Of a stretch of DNA of 64,000 bases, positions 1-10,650 are shown one piece after another; position 1 is the first letter of the stretch; the number at the start of each line of letters is the position of its first letter. The notes below the pieces were generated by a model. The model saw only the letters and a program-made list of their open reading frames with translations. It searched no databases and had not been told where the DNA came from. The stretch is from Megaustenia siamemsis. Taxonomy: Eukaryota; Mollusca; Gastropoda; Stylommatophora; Ariophantidae. Position numbers and translations under genes: made by a program. The stretch covers positions 26,404,890 through 26,468,889 of the forward strand of contig JAVIAB010000049.1 of assembly GCA_032433765.1 (NCBI GenBank), in the 5' to 3' direction.

Positions 1-310
1 AGGTAGCTGCATTTCTCATTATAGCAGCCACAGCACACGTTAAAAGACATAAGGCGCAGCCGCACTGAAAGTGAACGCGGCTGAACCGTCCTTCGTCATA
101 CGATACATCGTAAGCAATTGGAATATCCAAACAAGATCCGGATGAAAAATACAGCTGATGGTGTGCACAGAGCTCTAAACTCAGTAGCTCCGGCAGCAAG
201 CTGGACTTGGAATATGAGGAAACTGCAACAGCGAACACTTTTCATACTGAGCCTCAACAGTTCCTACCGCTTATCCGCCATATTGACCGGAAGTCTTCAT
301 TTGAGAAAGT
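1..310 (+). repeat. Interspersed repeat (about 415 bp family), 5'-truncated by window edge
   Basis: This stretch matches 11712-12120, 25484-25905 and parts of 13688-13915 and 58674-59177. Shared blocks include the 'agtgaacgcggctgaa' region, 'gtgtgcacagagc', 'ctcagtagctcc' and 'ggacttggaatatgagg', ending near 'ccgccatattgacc'. Full copies begin at 'ggttatggaaggc'. No coding motif or tRNA-like head was seen, so the class is unknown; it is probably a non-autonomous element or an old LINE untranslated region. The small open frame at 118-312 is only this repeat. Confidence 0.75.
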
Positions 311-444
311 AAGATAAACAAAAATAGGGAATATTTTAGCGGACATTAACATAAATAAAGAAGGCAGCTTTGATCAGCTATAGAGTCACGAGTGAAGCTC
401 CAATCTCAATGTTTGTATACAATTTGGTGAATGGTGAACAGCGA

Positions 445-830
445 CAGGCTATCAAACTGAATCTGTCGTTAACGTGTTATTCCTCTTCTTCTTTTTTCCT
501 TCCTCATCGCCTTTTAGCGTCGAGGGGAGATATAATTTGCGGTCTTTTGCTCTTCTGTTCGCCTCTGCTGCTGTTATGTTTCCTAGTGTTTGTAATATTC
601 CATCGATACATCTTTTTCGTGGTCGACCCTTGGGTCTGGTGTTCTCACAACGTTCGTTGAAGGCTTGTTGTGTTGTGTTTTGATCTTTCTGCCCTGTCAC
701 GTGGCCAAACCACTTCATCTGTTGTTTCCTTATATATTCTATGGCGGGGGTTATTCCTAGCTTTTTTTTTTTTTTAATCAGTTTTTCATTTCTGATCTTA
801 TCTCTCAGATTGTTTTCTGTCATTCGTGAT
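445..830 (-). mobile_element. LINE-B fragment: C-terminal part of a non-LTR reverse-transcriptase ORF
   Basis: The minus-strand frame gives the C-terminal tail seen after the reverse transcriptase in many non-LTR retrotransposons. It runs from MTENNLRDKIRNEK through LGITPAIEYI, KQQMKWFGHV and KGRPRKRCIDGI to AAEANRRAKDRKLYLP. The same order of motifs occurs at 19490-20825 and 22080-23520, which define the family within this window. The palm motifs are absent, so only the 3' end of the element is present. The upstream side is replaced by a 17-bp repeat. It is a dead fragment. Confidence 0.85.
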
Positions 831-907
831 AATTCTTTCTGAGTGGTAATTCTTTCTGAGTGGTAATTCTTTCTGAGTGGTAATTCTTTCTGAGTGGTAA
901 TTCATTT
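831..907. repeat. 17-bp minisatellite, 4 copies
   Basis: The unit aattctttctgagtggt is repeated four times without change, followed by a partial fifth unit. It starts exactly where the LINE-B coding similarity stops. Confidence 0.95.
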
Positions 908-918
908 CTAGAATGTAA

Positions 919-2159
919 CGCGTTATTGTGATGCACATATTCAGGGTACTCAGACATTCACAATCACGTTATTGTGGTGCACATATTCAGGGTACTCAAA
1001 CATTCACAATCGCGTTATTGTGGTGCACATACTCTGGGTACTCAGACATTCACAATCACGTTATTGTGGTGCACATATTCAGGGTACTCAGACATTCACA
1101 ATCGCGTTATTGTGGTGCACATATTCAGGGTACTCAAACATTCACAATCACGTTATTGTGGTGCACATATTCAGGGTACTCAGACATTCACAATCACGTT
1201 ATTGTGGTGCACATATTCAGGGTACTCAGACATTCACAATCGCGTTATTGTGGTGCACATATTCAGGGTACTCAGACATTCACAATCACGTTATTGTGGT
1301 GCACATATTCAGGGTACTCAGACATTCACAATCACGTTATTGTGGTGCACATATTCAGGGTACTCAGACATTCACAATCACGTTATTGTGGTGCACATAT
1401 TCAGGGTACTCAGACATTCACAATCGCGTTATTGTGGTGCACATATTCAGGGTACTCAGACATTCACAATCGCGTTATTGTGGTGCACATATTCAGGGTA
1501 CTCAAACATTCACAATCACGTTATTGTGGTGCACATATTCAGGGTACTCAGACATTCACAATCACGTTATTGTGGTGCACATATTCAGGGTACTCAGACA
1601 TTCACAATCGCGTTATTGTGGTGCACATATTCAGGGTACTCAGACATTCACAATCACGTTATTGTGGTGCACATATTCAGGGTACTCAGACATTCACAAT
1701 CACGTTATTGTGGTGCACATATTCAGGGTACTCAGACATTCACAATCACGTTATTGTGGTGCACATATTCAGGGTACTCAGACATTCACAATCACGTTAT
1801 TGCGGTGCACATATTCAGGGTACTCAGACATTCACAATCACGTTATTGTGGTGCACATATTCAGGGTACTCAGACATTCACAATCGCGTTATTGTGGTGC
1901 ACATATTCAGGGTACTCAGACATTCACAATCGCGTTATTGTGGTGCACATATTCAGGGTGCTCAGACATTCACAATCGCGTTATTGTGGTGCACATATTC
2001 AGGGTACTCAGACATTCACAATCGCGTTATTGTGGTGCACATATTCAGGGTACTCAGACATTCACAATCGCGTTATTGTGGTGCACATATTCAGGGTACT
2101 CAGACATTCACAATCGCGTTATTGTGGTGCACATATTCAGGGTACTCAGACATTCACAA
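919..2159. repeat. 46-bp tandem array, about 27 copies
   Basis: The unit contains attcagggtactcagacatt followed by cacaatcacgttattgtgg and tgcacat, 46 bp in all. Copies are nearly identical; the main variant is an A/G change at cacaatc[A/G]cg, with a rarer 'ctcaaacatt' variant. Since 46 is not a multiple of three, each forward frame reads the same peptides in rotation and stays open. The overlapping frames of more than 400 codons are therefore repeat artefacts. No clear element homology was found in the unit. Confidence 0.97.
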
Positions 2160-2164
2160 CCCAC

Positions 2165-2654
2165 ACGGAATTCGTTCTTCCAATCACCCCCTTTCCTAAT
2201 CCCCACTCCCCAAAATTGCCCACCTTCGAGACTATCTTTCAATTCCGTCTATTATCACATGTCTATTCTAGGCTGACAGTCGCCAGCGGAACAAATAGCT
2301 TTCTGTTTCTGGTTCTCTTTGTTCGCACATTTATATTGGATTGCTTTTCAAAGTGTTCTCTATCTTGTCTTTAACTCTTTCGGTACGAAAGGTTTTTTTT
2401 TTTTAATCAATTTAGCGGTAGAGATTTCAGAGACAAAATGTTTCATGTTTTTAAATATTAATCTACATTTTTATATTTATTTTATACTGAACTTATATAT
2501 GTTTTTTTTTAGATAATTATACAAGGAATAATATATCACCAATACCAAGATGATACAAGGCATGTACAAAGAATATGGTTTGATGACAGTTTACACTAAT
2601 CAAATTGAGAGTGACGCACTGTGCGGCTAAACGTACTTGACCGAAATCGGTGTG
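2165..2654. other. AT-rich spacer, no gene seen
   Basis: The stretch contains T-runs near 2392 and 2501 and short open frames without recognisable motifs. It ends at 'gtgacgca', where the (ATC)n tail of the next LINE begins. Confidence 0.6.
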
Positions 2655-3255
2655 ACGCATCATCATCATCAAGTACCAGGCCTACTGGCGTAGGTGATCA
2701 TGTCTCTCCACAACTTTCGATCTCGACAGTTCTTTATCATTTCTGTTGTTGCCCTTCTGCCAAGCCATTCTCTTAAGCTGTCTGGTATTTTCTCTCTTTG
2801 CTTCCCTCTATCTCTTCGTCCTTCAATTTTCCCACTTGTTACAATATATTCCAGTTGTTCTCTTCTCATTACATGGCCCAAAAAATGATGATTGTTTCTT
2901 CCTAATATTTGAAATTAGCTCTCTTTTTGCTGTGACCTCTTTCAGAACATTTTCATTACTATTCTTAGCTGTCCATGGTATTCACAACATTCTTCTGTAA
3001 AACCACATTTCTACAGACTCCAGTGATCTTCTTGTCTGTTGTCGTATTGTCCATGATTCACATCCATATGTTAAGACTGGCTCTACATAACATTTAAGAA
3101 CTCTTTTTCTTGTTTCTATTGTCAAAAATGGATTGCATAGTATCTTCCTCATTTTCTGGAAAGCTGCTTTTGCCTGAGCCATTCTGTATCTCACCTCTGT
3201 TGTACATCTTCCTTCTGAGGTTAACAAAGTTCCCAAATATTTAAATTCATTTATG
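2655..3255 (-). mobile_element. LINE-A fragment: thumb/C-terminal region with (GAT)n 3' tail
   Basis: Minus-strand translation gives INEFKYLGTLLTSEGRC, AQAKAAFQKMRKILCNP, VEPVLTYGCESWTI and MWFYRRMLRIPWTAK. After a frameshift it continues with GHVMRREQLEY, REKIPDSLREW and WRDMITYASRPGT. This is the post-palm region of a non-LTR reverse-transcriptase ORF. The element ends in a GAT repeat (catcatcatcatc on the plus strand), a tail shared with the other LINE-A copies. It is 5'-truncated near the YLG motif. The flanks 'gtgtgacgcat' and 'gcgtaacgcat' may be a diverged TSD. Confidence 0.85.
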
Positions 3256-3660
3256 CGTAACGCATGGTGCGTCGAAATGTATGGAAAGAGTTAAGTGTAT
3301 TCATGTCCAGAAGCGATATTGTCCGCTACTGCTTCCAAATCTTTGATTAAAAAGCGAAAACATCGTGTTCATATTAACCAATCGTCAAGGGTTTATCTCT
3401 ACGCGTGATATGAATATCACGCCAAGACCGGAGACGCCAGACACAAATAATAATAATAAATTGATATTATCATGCAGGGAGACTTCCGAGGTGATAGATC
3501 TGCGAATCATTTCAGTGGAAGATGTTTATTTACAACACTCGGCAAAAGAAATGCAACTAATCAACAACGGGGGGAAAGAATACAGAAAAATAGACAGTGT
3601 GAGGCAGGATTGAAGCACTTCTCGATAAAGCGCCTTGATATAACAGCACCATGTGCAGAA
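3256..3660. other. Spacer, no gene seen
   Basis: Short open frames (3365-3613, and the start of 3472-4029) have no recognisable motifs. The second only runs on into the polypyrimidine tract. Confidence 0.5.
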
Positions 3661-3664
3661 CCTT

Positions 3665-3960
3665 GCTCTCAACAAGGGATACTTTTTTCTTTCTTTCTTC
3701 CTTCGACTATTTTCTTCTTTCTTTCTATTGTTCTTTCGTTATTTCCTTCTCTCTGTCTCACTTCTTTCTTTCTTTCTTTCTTTCCATCTTTCATATTTTT
3801 ATCAGTCCTATTTCTTTCTTTATTATTTCTTTCTTTCTTATTTTTAATCTTTCTTTTTCCTTTCATTCTTTCTTTCTCTTTCTCTTTCCTATTGGTTTTC
3901 TTTCTTACTTTTCTTAGTTTTCTTTCTTTCTTTCTTTTCTTTCTTTCCTTCTGTCTTATT
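3665..3960. repeat. Polypyrimidine low-complexity tract (TTTC/TTTCT-rich)
   Basis: About 300 bp of almost pure T and C on the plus strand. Open frames rich in Phe, Ser and Leu on the plus strand, or Lys and Arg on the minus strand, are compositional artefacts. Confidence 0.95.
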
Positions 3961-4164
3961 TCTGAAAGTATATTGTTGTTGTTGCTGCGTTCGCCAGCTT
4001 TCATCTCTGACGAAGTCCCTAGAGACTAGGAACTGAATTTTGCGTGTTAACCCATTTTTTCCCTGGCAGCCGTGTGCACAGGACTCCCTCGCCGCACAAG
4101 CAGATAACACCGACTACGGAGGTACTCATGCTCTTTCCGCCGATGAGTAACTGACGTTTCAAGC

Positions 4165-4494
4165 CGGGCCTCGCTGCAGAAGGTGAATATGAATCAGATA
4201 AATTCTTCCACTTTCTCCCTTGTTACGTTCAAAGTCTCTTGGATTTCTTTAGACCACCTACTTTTTTGGTCTGTCTCAATCCAAGTTTTCCTGCAACCAT
4301 GTCTTTCATTATTGTTCTTTCCAACCTGACTTCCTCTCTTTTACCCACCTCCACATGTCTTTTAATGCGGCTGAAATGTTTCCATTATTCTGGGTAAGAG
4401 GTCGTTTATAAACCCAGTCCACTTCTATTTTCAAATTTTTCGGGATCTGGATATTTCTATGTTCTTTTTATTATCAAAGATCTCTACTTCTATC
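4165..4494 (-). mobile_element. Degraded LINE remnant (C-terminal tail-like)
   Basis: Minus-strand translation with several breaks gives NDLLPRIMETFQPH, then KNNNERHGCRKTWIETD and WSKEIQETLNVTREKVEEF. This is reminiscent of the region after the reverse transcriptase of non-LTR elements. The edge next to the 38-bp array reads 'gaaagatagaagtagag' on the minus strand, which resembles the LINE-D 3' terminus. Family assignment is uncertain. Confidence 0.45.
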
Positions 4495-6133
4495 TTTCAA
4501 TTCCTTGTGGAGTATAAGTCTTCAACAAACACATTCAGCACCCTGTAGAGCAGAGATCTTCAACAAACACTTTCAATTCTTTGTGGAGTATAAGTCTTCA
4601 ACAAACACATTCAGCACCCTGTAGAGCAGAGATCTTCAACAAACACTTTCAATTCCTTGTGGAGTATAAGTCTTCAACAAACACTTTCAATTCCTTGTGG
4701 AGTATAAGTCTTCAACAAACACTTTCAATTCCTTGTGGAGTATAAGTCTTCAACAAACACATTCAGCACCCTGTAGAGCAGAGATCTTCAACAAACACTT
4801 TCAATTCCTTGTGGAGTATAAGTCTTCAACAAACACTTTCAATTCCTTGTGGAGTATAAGTCTTCAACAAACACTTTCAATTCCTTGTGGAGTATAAGTC
4901 TTCAACAAACACATTCAGCACCCTGTAGAGCAGAGATCTTCAACAAACACTTTCAATTCCTTGTGGAGTATAAGTCTTCAACAAACACTTTCAATTCCTT
5001 GTGGAGTATAAGTCTTCAACAAACACTTTCAATTCCTTGTGGAGTATAAGTCTTCAACAAACACTTTCAATTCCTTGTGGAGTATAAGTCTTCAACAAAC
5101 ACATTCAGCACCCTGTAGAGCAGAGATCTTCAACAAACACTTTCAATTCTTTGTGGAGTATAAGTCTTCAACAAACACTTTCAACTCCCTGTGGAGCAGA
5201 GAACTTCAACAAACACTTTCAACTCCCTGTAGAGCATAGGGCTTCAACAAACACTTTCAACTCTCCGTGGAGCATAGGTCTTCAACAAACACTTTCAACT
5301 CTCCGTGGAGCATAGGTCTTCAAAAAACACTTTCAACTCTCCGTGGAGCATAGGTCTTCAACAAACACATTCAGCACCCTGTAGAGCATAGGTCTTCAAC
5401 AAACACTTTCAACTACCTGTGGAGCAGAGAACTTCAACAAACACTTTCAACTCCCTGTGGAGCAGAGAACTTCAACAAACACTTTCAACTCCTTGTGGAG
5501 CAGAGAACTTCAACAAATACTTTCAACTCCCTGTGGAGTAGAGAACTTCAACAAACACTTTCAACTCCTTGTGGAGCAGAGAACTTCAACAAATACTTTC
5601 AACTCCCCGTGGAGCAGAGAACTTCAACAAATACTTTCAATTCCCCGTGGAGCAAAGAACTTCAACAAATACTTTCAACTCCCCGTGGAGCAGAGAACTT
5701 CATCAAACACTTTCAACTCCCCGTGGAGCAGAGAACTTCAACAAACACTTTTAACTCCTTGTAGAGTATAGCTCTTTAACAAACACTTTTAACTGCCTGT
5801 GGAGCAGAGAACTTCAACAAACACTTTCAGCTCCCTGTGGAGCAGAGATCTTCAACAAACACTTTTATCTCCCTGTGGAGCATAGGTCTTCAACAAACAC
5901 TTTCAGCTCCCTGTGGAGCATAGGTCTTTAACAAACACTTTCAGCTCCCTGTGGAGCAGAGATCTTCAACAAACACTTTCAGCTCCCTGTGGAGCATAGA
6001 TCTTTAACAAACACTTTCAACTCCATGTAGAGCATAGGTCTTCAACAAACACTTTCAGCTCCCTGTGGAGCATAGGTCTTTAACAAACACTTTCAGCTCC
6101 CTGTAGAGCATAGGTCTTCAACAAACACTTCCC
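4495..6133 (-). repeat. 38-bp tandem array (about 43 copies) derived from the LINE-D 3' end
   Basis: The plus-strand unit is cttcaacaaacactttcaa + ttccttgtggagtataagt, 38 bp. Read on the minus strand it aligns with the LINE-D terminus at 10035-10080 (gtgtttgtttaagacctatg, then ctccaccgggag). It also aligns base for base in length with the 38-bp unit at 14842-17182. Sub-types differ in the spacer: gtataagt, gcagagat, gcagagaa, gcataggt. In the 4.5-5.2 kb part, blocks of four and five monomers repeat (152 and 190 bp spacing), a higher-order structure. Open frames of 60-104 codons here are artefacts. Confidence 0.95.
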
Positions 6134-6362
6134 AAGCCGCTCTGTTTCTTGCCATTCTTGTAAGATCCTTCCATCATCTTCCCCATCATTTTCATCTCTG
6201 CTTCCATCTGTCTTCTCCAGTATATTTTGTTCTTCCTCTTTGTCTTCTCCCATGGGGATTAAAATAAAAGGCTTGTCGTGTAATACTCCCATTTGACTTC
6301 CGCAGTGTGTGCCATACCCAGCGCCATTGTTGTATCTATTTGTCCATTGGTATTTTCCCATA
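6128..6362 (-). mobile_element. LINE-D 3' fragment that leads into the 38-bp array
   Basis: On the minus strand the sequence gives a shifted-frame version of the LINE-D C-terminus (LEKTDGSRDENDGEDDGRIL and QEWQETERLGKCLL). It matches the equivalent frame of the copy at 9950-10060. It ends in the 'gtgtttgttgaagacctatg' segment, which is the 38-bp monomer of the array that follows in the same orientation. The palm domain is absent. Confidence 0.8.
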
Positions 6363-6800
6363 ATTCTACGTTATTGAGAGAAGGTTATTAAATGTTTTAA
6401 ATTAAAATTTGTTGCAGCATTTCGCTTGAATGAAACCAATTTTCTATTTCATTGTTTGCGTCAGTGTCCACAATTTATGTGCAGGATTTGTGTACATGAT
6501 GACAGCATTATGTCCAAACACAGAGCAAAATCTCAACGATGTCCGTGATCAATAAAAACAGATTTGAAATAAAAGAAATGAACGCCTTAAATCAAGATGC
6601 ACATTCAAATATTCTTATTTACGTTATACATTTCATTTAAAACATTTTAAGTTTTTTAAATTATTAATAACTATTTTTGCGTTATTTTATTGAAATCACT
6701 GAGTTTTTAACGAGTTTTGAATGTGTGTGTTTGTGTGTTTGTTTGTTTGTGCAATTACCGTGCAATTTCGCTGCTACACAAACAAGTGGGTAACATGATT
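6363..6800. other. AT-rich spacer with a short TG-rich tract
   Basis: No coding or element similarity was recognised. A TG/TTTG-rich run lies near 6720-6752. Confidence 0.5.
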
Positions 6801-6902
6801 GGCTGAGCAATTCTAAGAACGTTGTAGACCATGGCAGAATGTGTCTACCTCGAGTCTTAATGTGGTTTCTGGACAGGACGATCTACCACAGATTTCTGAA
6901 TA

Positions 6903-7135
6903 CATCGGACAATCATAATGTTTGGCCATGCAATGAGAAGGGAACAGCTGGGATATATTGTGCCAACAGAGAAAGATGAGGGACGAAGAGATAGGAGGAA
7001 GCAAAGAGAAAAGATACCTGACAGCTTAAGAGAATTGCTTGACAGAACGTCAACAACAGAAATGACAAATAGCCGTCGAGATCGAAAGTTGTGGAGAGAC
7101 ATGATCATCTACGCCAGCAGTCATGTTATTTGATG
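6903..7135 (+). mobile_element. LINE-A 3' fragment
   Basis: The plus-strand frame reads MFGHAMRREQLGYIVPTEK, then RRKQREKIPDSLREL and DRKLWRDMIIYASS. This is the LINE-A C-terminus seen at 2655-3255 on the other strand. Only the last 75 or so codons remain; the 3' end is 'tgatgatgg'. Confidence 0.85.
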
Positions 7136-7140
7136 ATGGT

Positions 7141-7965
7141 AAATACATCAGACCAAAAACACATTTCTAATAACAGATACGTCTAAATATGGCATTAGAA
7201 GATCTTAAAGAGGCTTTTTGGGGCCTCGGTGGCCGAGTTGGGAAAACCACCCGACTGGACTACCGACGTTAGGACAACCCGTGTTCGATTCCCGCTGGGA
7301 GCAGTGTGAGTTGTACTCGTGGTTGGAAAAAAATAAAAAACCCACGGTCGACCCAGCCGTTGGCAGATATGGGTATCAAGATATTACCTTGGGAAGGTGA
7401 GGAATGTTGTCTCGCATCTGAGTTTCGATGCTTGAGGCGACACTATACAGAAATATCCGAACATTTCTGGATAGACGGCCGAGCACATATGGGTGGGAAC
7501 TCGCGTGCTAAGACGCGGGTTCAAGTCTCGTACTTTACCTTTTTACCTTAAAGAGGCTTTTGATCTCATCAGCAGAGATGGTACTTTGAGATTTATTGCA
7601 GAGACCGGAAATGGAAGAGCGGACAGTTTGGCTAACTGTGCTGTCGTTGAATACTGTCAACCAATGCATCGGATGTCATCAATGCACTCCAAAATGTTGG
7701 AAGGGCAAAGGACTTCGACAACCATGAGTCTACGCCACTCCTTCGGATTAAAGATATGGGAGTTAAGATAGGAATAGCCAGAAACGAGAAACTTAGTGGC
7801 CGTGTAAGAAGACTTATCAACCAACATAGAACTGGAGTCGTCAGTCGCTGGACACTGCGGGACTTGCTGAGGAGGGGATCTGAGCACCTATGAACGTGTT
7901 CGGAGTGCAATGATGATGACACACAAATAACTAAATACAGAGACCGGATACCCGACAAAGTTGCT
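7141..7965 (+). mobile_element. LINE-G remnant: RT motif scrap joined to RNase H-like tail, split by a SINE
   Basis: Before the SINE the frame ends ALEDLKEAF; after it, it resumes DLISRDGTLRF. Together these resemble the 'KAFD..SRDGL' segment around RT motif A. From about 7600 it reads NGRADSLANCAVVEYCQP, then RNEKLSGRVRRLINQHRTG and VVSRWTLRDLLRRGSEH, ending near a Cys pair and 'gatgatgac'. The same tail occurs at 59874-60309, where VYVPGH and NERADRLTSCA precede it as in the C-terminal part of LINE RNase H domains. There are several frameshifts, and a large internal deletion separates the RT and RNase H parts. Confidence 0.7.
7219..7546 (+). mobile_element. tRNA-derived composite SINE with 15-bp target-site duplication
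   Basis: The element is flanked by perfect copies of cttaaagaggctttt at 7204-7218 and 7547-7561. The head, 'ggcctcggtggccgagttgg' followed by 'gtgttcgattcccgctggg', has A-box-like and B-box-like (GTTCGATTCC) promoter spacing. A second, weaker tRNA-like block near the 3' end holds 'gcgggttcaagtctcg'. The unit therefore looks dimeric. It sits inside LINE-G, so it inserted later. Confidence 0.85.
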
Positions 7966-8671
7966 AATTGTTATCGCAGCAGTCTATATCAATGTGTTAC
8001 GTCTCTAACGTATTTCCGGTCCGACATGGAGTGAGACTGTGCTATAGCGCCAACATCAGCTGATATTGTCCTCGCAATGTTACTCTCTGATGTATCCAGT
8101 TAATGCGACTAACCTTCTTGACGGGAGATTGACACAAACTGTCTCGACGCTCAGCCACCACTAGAGTAAGAAAAGTGCTTACCCAAGAAGTTTTCATCGC
8201 TGATAATGCTACATCATCATCATTGAGTGCCTTCTCCGCAACGAAGGTTGGCTACCATGGAGCGCCATTCTGCTCTGTTTCTTGCTTTGATGGTGCAGGT
8301 TGTCATAGGCTGATTTGTCCATCTGTTGATGTTACTCGTCCATGTTAGTCTCGGTCTGCCTCTGCCTCTTTTACCTTGTATTTTCCCTTCCAATATTACT
8401 TTTAGTAGGCTGTTGTGTCTTTTAACATGCCCCAAAAAATGCATTTGTCTTGTCTTAATTGTGTTCAGCAGTTCTCTTTTTATTTTCAGTTGTTTTAAAA
8501 CTTCATCGTTTGTTATCTTTTGTTTCCATCCAATTCTACCTATTCTTCTATAAATCCACATTTCAAAAGCTTCAATTTTCTGTTCTGTTTTCTTGTCTAA
8601 TGTCCATGTTTCTGCACCATACAGGAATATTGAGAAGACGTAACATTTTGCCATTCTTAGTTTCAGCCCTG

Positions 8672-10089
8672 TAAAGCCACAGGACCAGATGAAATTCCTA
8701 CGGAAGCACCGCTACCAAGATGTTACAGGATCTATTGGATAAAATTTGGGAGAGGGAAGAAATACCTAAAGACTGGAGAGAAGGTTATATGATCAAACTA
8801 CCAAAGAAAGGAAGTTTACAGGAGTGCACAAATTATAGGGGAATTATGCTACTATCAGTGCCAGGAAAAATATTAGGCAGAAACACTTGAGAGATGAACA
8901 AGCAGGTTTTAGGAAGAACAGATCATGTGCTGATCAAATAACTACCCTACGTATAATAGTTGAACAAAGTCTAGAACTAAAATCCCCACTATATATTGGA
9001 TTCATAGATTACGAAAAGGCATTTGATAGTTTAGACAGAAGAATGCTTTGGAAGTTGCTGAGTCATTACGGAATCCCCATAAAGTTTATTAACCTGATAA
9101 AAACAATGTATGAAGGAACAAAATATAGTGTGGTGCATGAAGGACAGCTTACAGAAGCATTTGAAATAAGAACAGGAGTAAGGCAAGGATGCCTCCTGTC
9201 TCCATTTCTCTTTCTACTGGCCATAGATTGGATTATGAAAATAACTCAAAACAACAGAAATGGGATCCAGTGGTCACTGACCAAACAACTTGATGATTTA
9301 GACTTTGCTGATGACATAGCTCTCCTATCACACATCCATCAACAGATGCAGGATAAAATGAGTATATTAGATGAGAGATCACAACAGCTAGGACTAAAGA
9401 TTAATAGAGATAAGACCAACATTATGAGAATTAATGCAGTTGGCAATAACCATATAAAACTAGGAGAGATACCTCTACTAGACGTACAATCTTATATATA
9501 TCTGGGCAGTAATATAGATAAAGAGGGAGGAACAGAAAATGATACCAAAATAAGGATATCAAAAGCAAGAGGAGCTTTCATTGCACTGGGAAACATATGG
9601 AAATCCAAAGAAATTAGGCTAAATACAAAAATAAAAATTTTCAACTCAAATGTTAAGTCGGTCCTATTATATGGCTGTGAAACATGGAGAATGACAAAAT
9701 TGACAATCACGAAAGTACAGACTTTCATTAATGGATGCTTGCGCAGAATAAAGGGATGGAAATGGCAGGACAAAGTCACTAACGTGGAATTATGGAAATG
9801 TACCGGTCAAATACCAGTGGATAAAGAGATACAGCGAAGACGATGGCGATGAATAGGACACACACTACGGAAGCCAACTGAGAGTATTACACAACAGGCC
9901 CTTTTTGGAATCCCCAGGGGAAAAGACAAAGAGGAAGACCAAGGAATTCTTGGAGAAGACAGATAGAAGCAGAGATGAAGATGATGGGGAAGACATGGAA
10001 TGATCTTAAAAGAATGGCAAAAAACAGAACGACTTGGAAAGTGTTTGTTTAAGACCTATGCTCCACCGGGAGCTAAAAGGTAAAAGAAG
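8672..10089 (+). mobile_element. LINE-D: 5'-truncated RTE-like retrotransposon with 11-bp TSD
   Basis: The insertion is bounded by direct copies of tttcagccctg at 8661-8671 and 10090-10100. It begins inside the RT N-terminal region (KATGPDEIPTEA, then PKDWREGYMIKLPKKGSLQE), so the endonuclease domain is missing. That is typical of target-primed reverse transcription stopping early. The RT palm follows, then the thumb and a C-terminal tail ending KVFV, stop, DLCSTGS. The overall architecture and motif wording resemble the RTE clade (established family knowledge); clade placement needs a tree. The last 50 bp (gtgtttgtttaagacctatg onwards) are the sequence amplified in the two 38-bp arrays. Confidence 0.88.
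8887..9852 (+). pseudogene. Reverse transcriptase ORF of LINE-D (broken)
   Basis: This is the RNA-directed DNA polymerase part that would copy element RNA at a nicked target. Motifs appear in order: EQAGFRKNRSCADQI near residue 4, FIDYEKAFDSLDRRMLW with the first catalytic Asp near residue 40, GVRQGCLLSPFLF near 97, and LDFADDIALL with the catalytic Asp pair near 143. LGLKINRDKT, YIYLGSNID and SVLLYGCETW follow. The frame breaks at both ends. Upstream, the segment before residue 1 is in other frames. Downstream, a TGA at 9850 stands where related copies read Trp (RRRW then IGHTLRK), and a one-base loss near 9901-9905 shifts ALFWNPQGK. The copy is inactive. Confidence 0.88.
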
Positions 10090-10296
10090 TTTCAGCCCTG
10101 CTGATATTTATTTTGTTGTTAGTATATTTTTCATGGCATTAAAATTACTTTTTGCCATACCTATTTTTTTGCTCCATTGATGGCTATTTCTGAGGAACAC
10201 AGCCCTCATTACAAGCTCTCATTGATAAGTTCTCAAATGCCTGCAAGGAATTTGATTAACCAATTATCATTGGGTCCCCTTTCCTTTAGAGACCGC

Positions 10297-10650
10297 TGAT
10301 TTCATCACATCCCGTCTGAAAGAATCTGTCTCAAACCAGATCTTGCAGAGAACGTAATTCATCACAGCCTGTCTGAACGAATCTGTCTCAAACCAGATCT
10401 TGCACAGAACGTAGAATTCTTCACATCCCGTCTGAAGGAATCTGTCTCAAACCAGATCTTGCACAGAACGAAGAATTCATCACTTCCCGTCTGAAATAAT
10501 CTTTGTATCTAACAAGATCTCCCACAGAACGTAGAATTCACCCCATCCCGTCTAAAATAATCTCTGTATCTAACAAGATCTCCCACAGAACGTAGAATTC
10601 ACCCCATCCCGTCTAAAATAATCTCTGTCTCTAGCCAGATCTCCCACTTC
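10297..10650. repeat. 59-61-bp tandem array, about 6 copies
   Basis: Copies share 'cccgtctgaa', 'aatctgtctc', 'ccagatct' and 'cacagaacgtagaattc'. They fall into two groups: 'aaaccagatcttgcac' at the left and 'aacaagatctcccac' at the right. The right end passes smoothly into the minus-strand LINE-F coding tail (GDLARDRDYFRRDG), so the monomer probably comes from the LINE-F 3' end. Confidence 0.9.

Larger units (their letters stand above)
8217..10172 (-). mobile_element. LINE-C fragment, interrupted by LINE-D
   Basis: The minus-strand frame 8220-8654 gives FLYGAETWTLDKKTEQKIEA, then MWIYRRIGRIGWKQKITNDE, MHFLGHVKRHNSLLK and GKRGRGRPRLTW. This is the C-terminal region of a non-LTR RT ORF. It ends at its 3' side in a GAT-rich tail (catcatcatcattg on the plus strand). 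The element is split at 'tttcagccctg' (8661-8671, repeated at 10090-10100) by the plus-strand LINE-D. Its continuation, 10101-10172, matches 54241-54310 of the LINE-C copy further on. Confidence 0.85.

Noticed and set aside
928..2374. Three overlapping plus-strand frames of 423-466 codons
   Set aside because: All are rotations of the same 46-bp repeat; since 46 is 1 mod 3, every frame reads the same peptides. No independent coding evidence.
2655..3255. Clear target-site duplication for this LINE-A
   Set aside because: The candidate flanks (gtgtgacgcat / gcgtaacgcat) have two mismatches in 11 bp, too weak to claim firmly.
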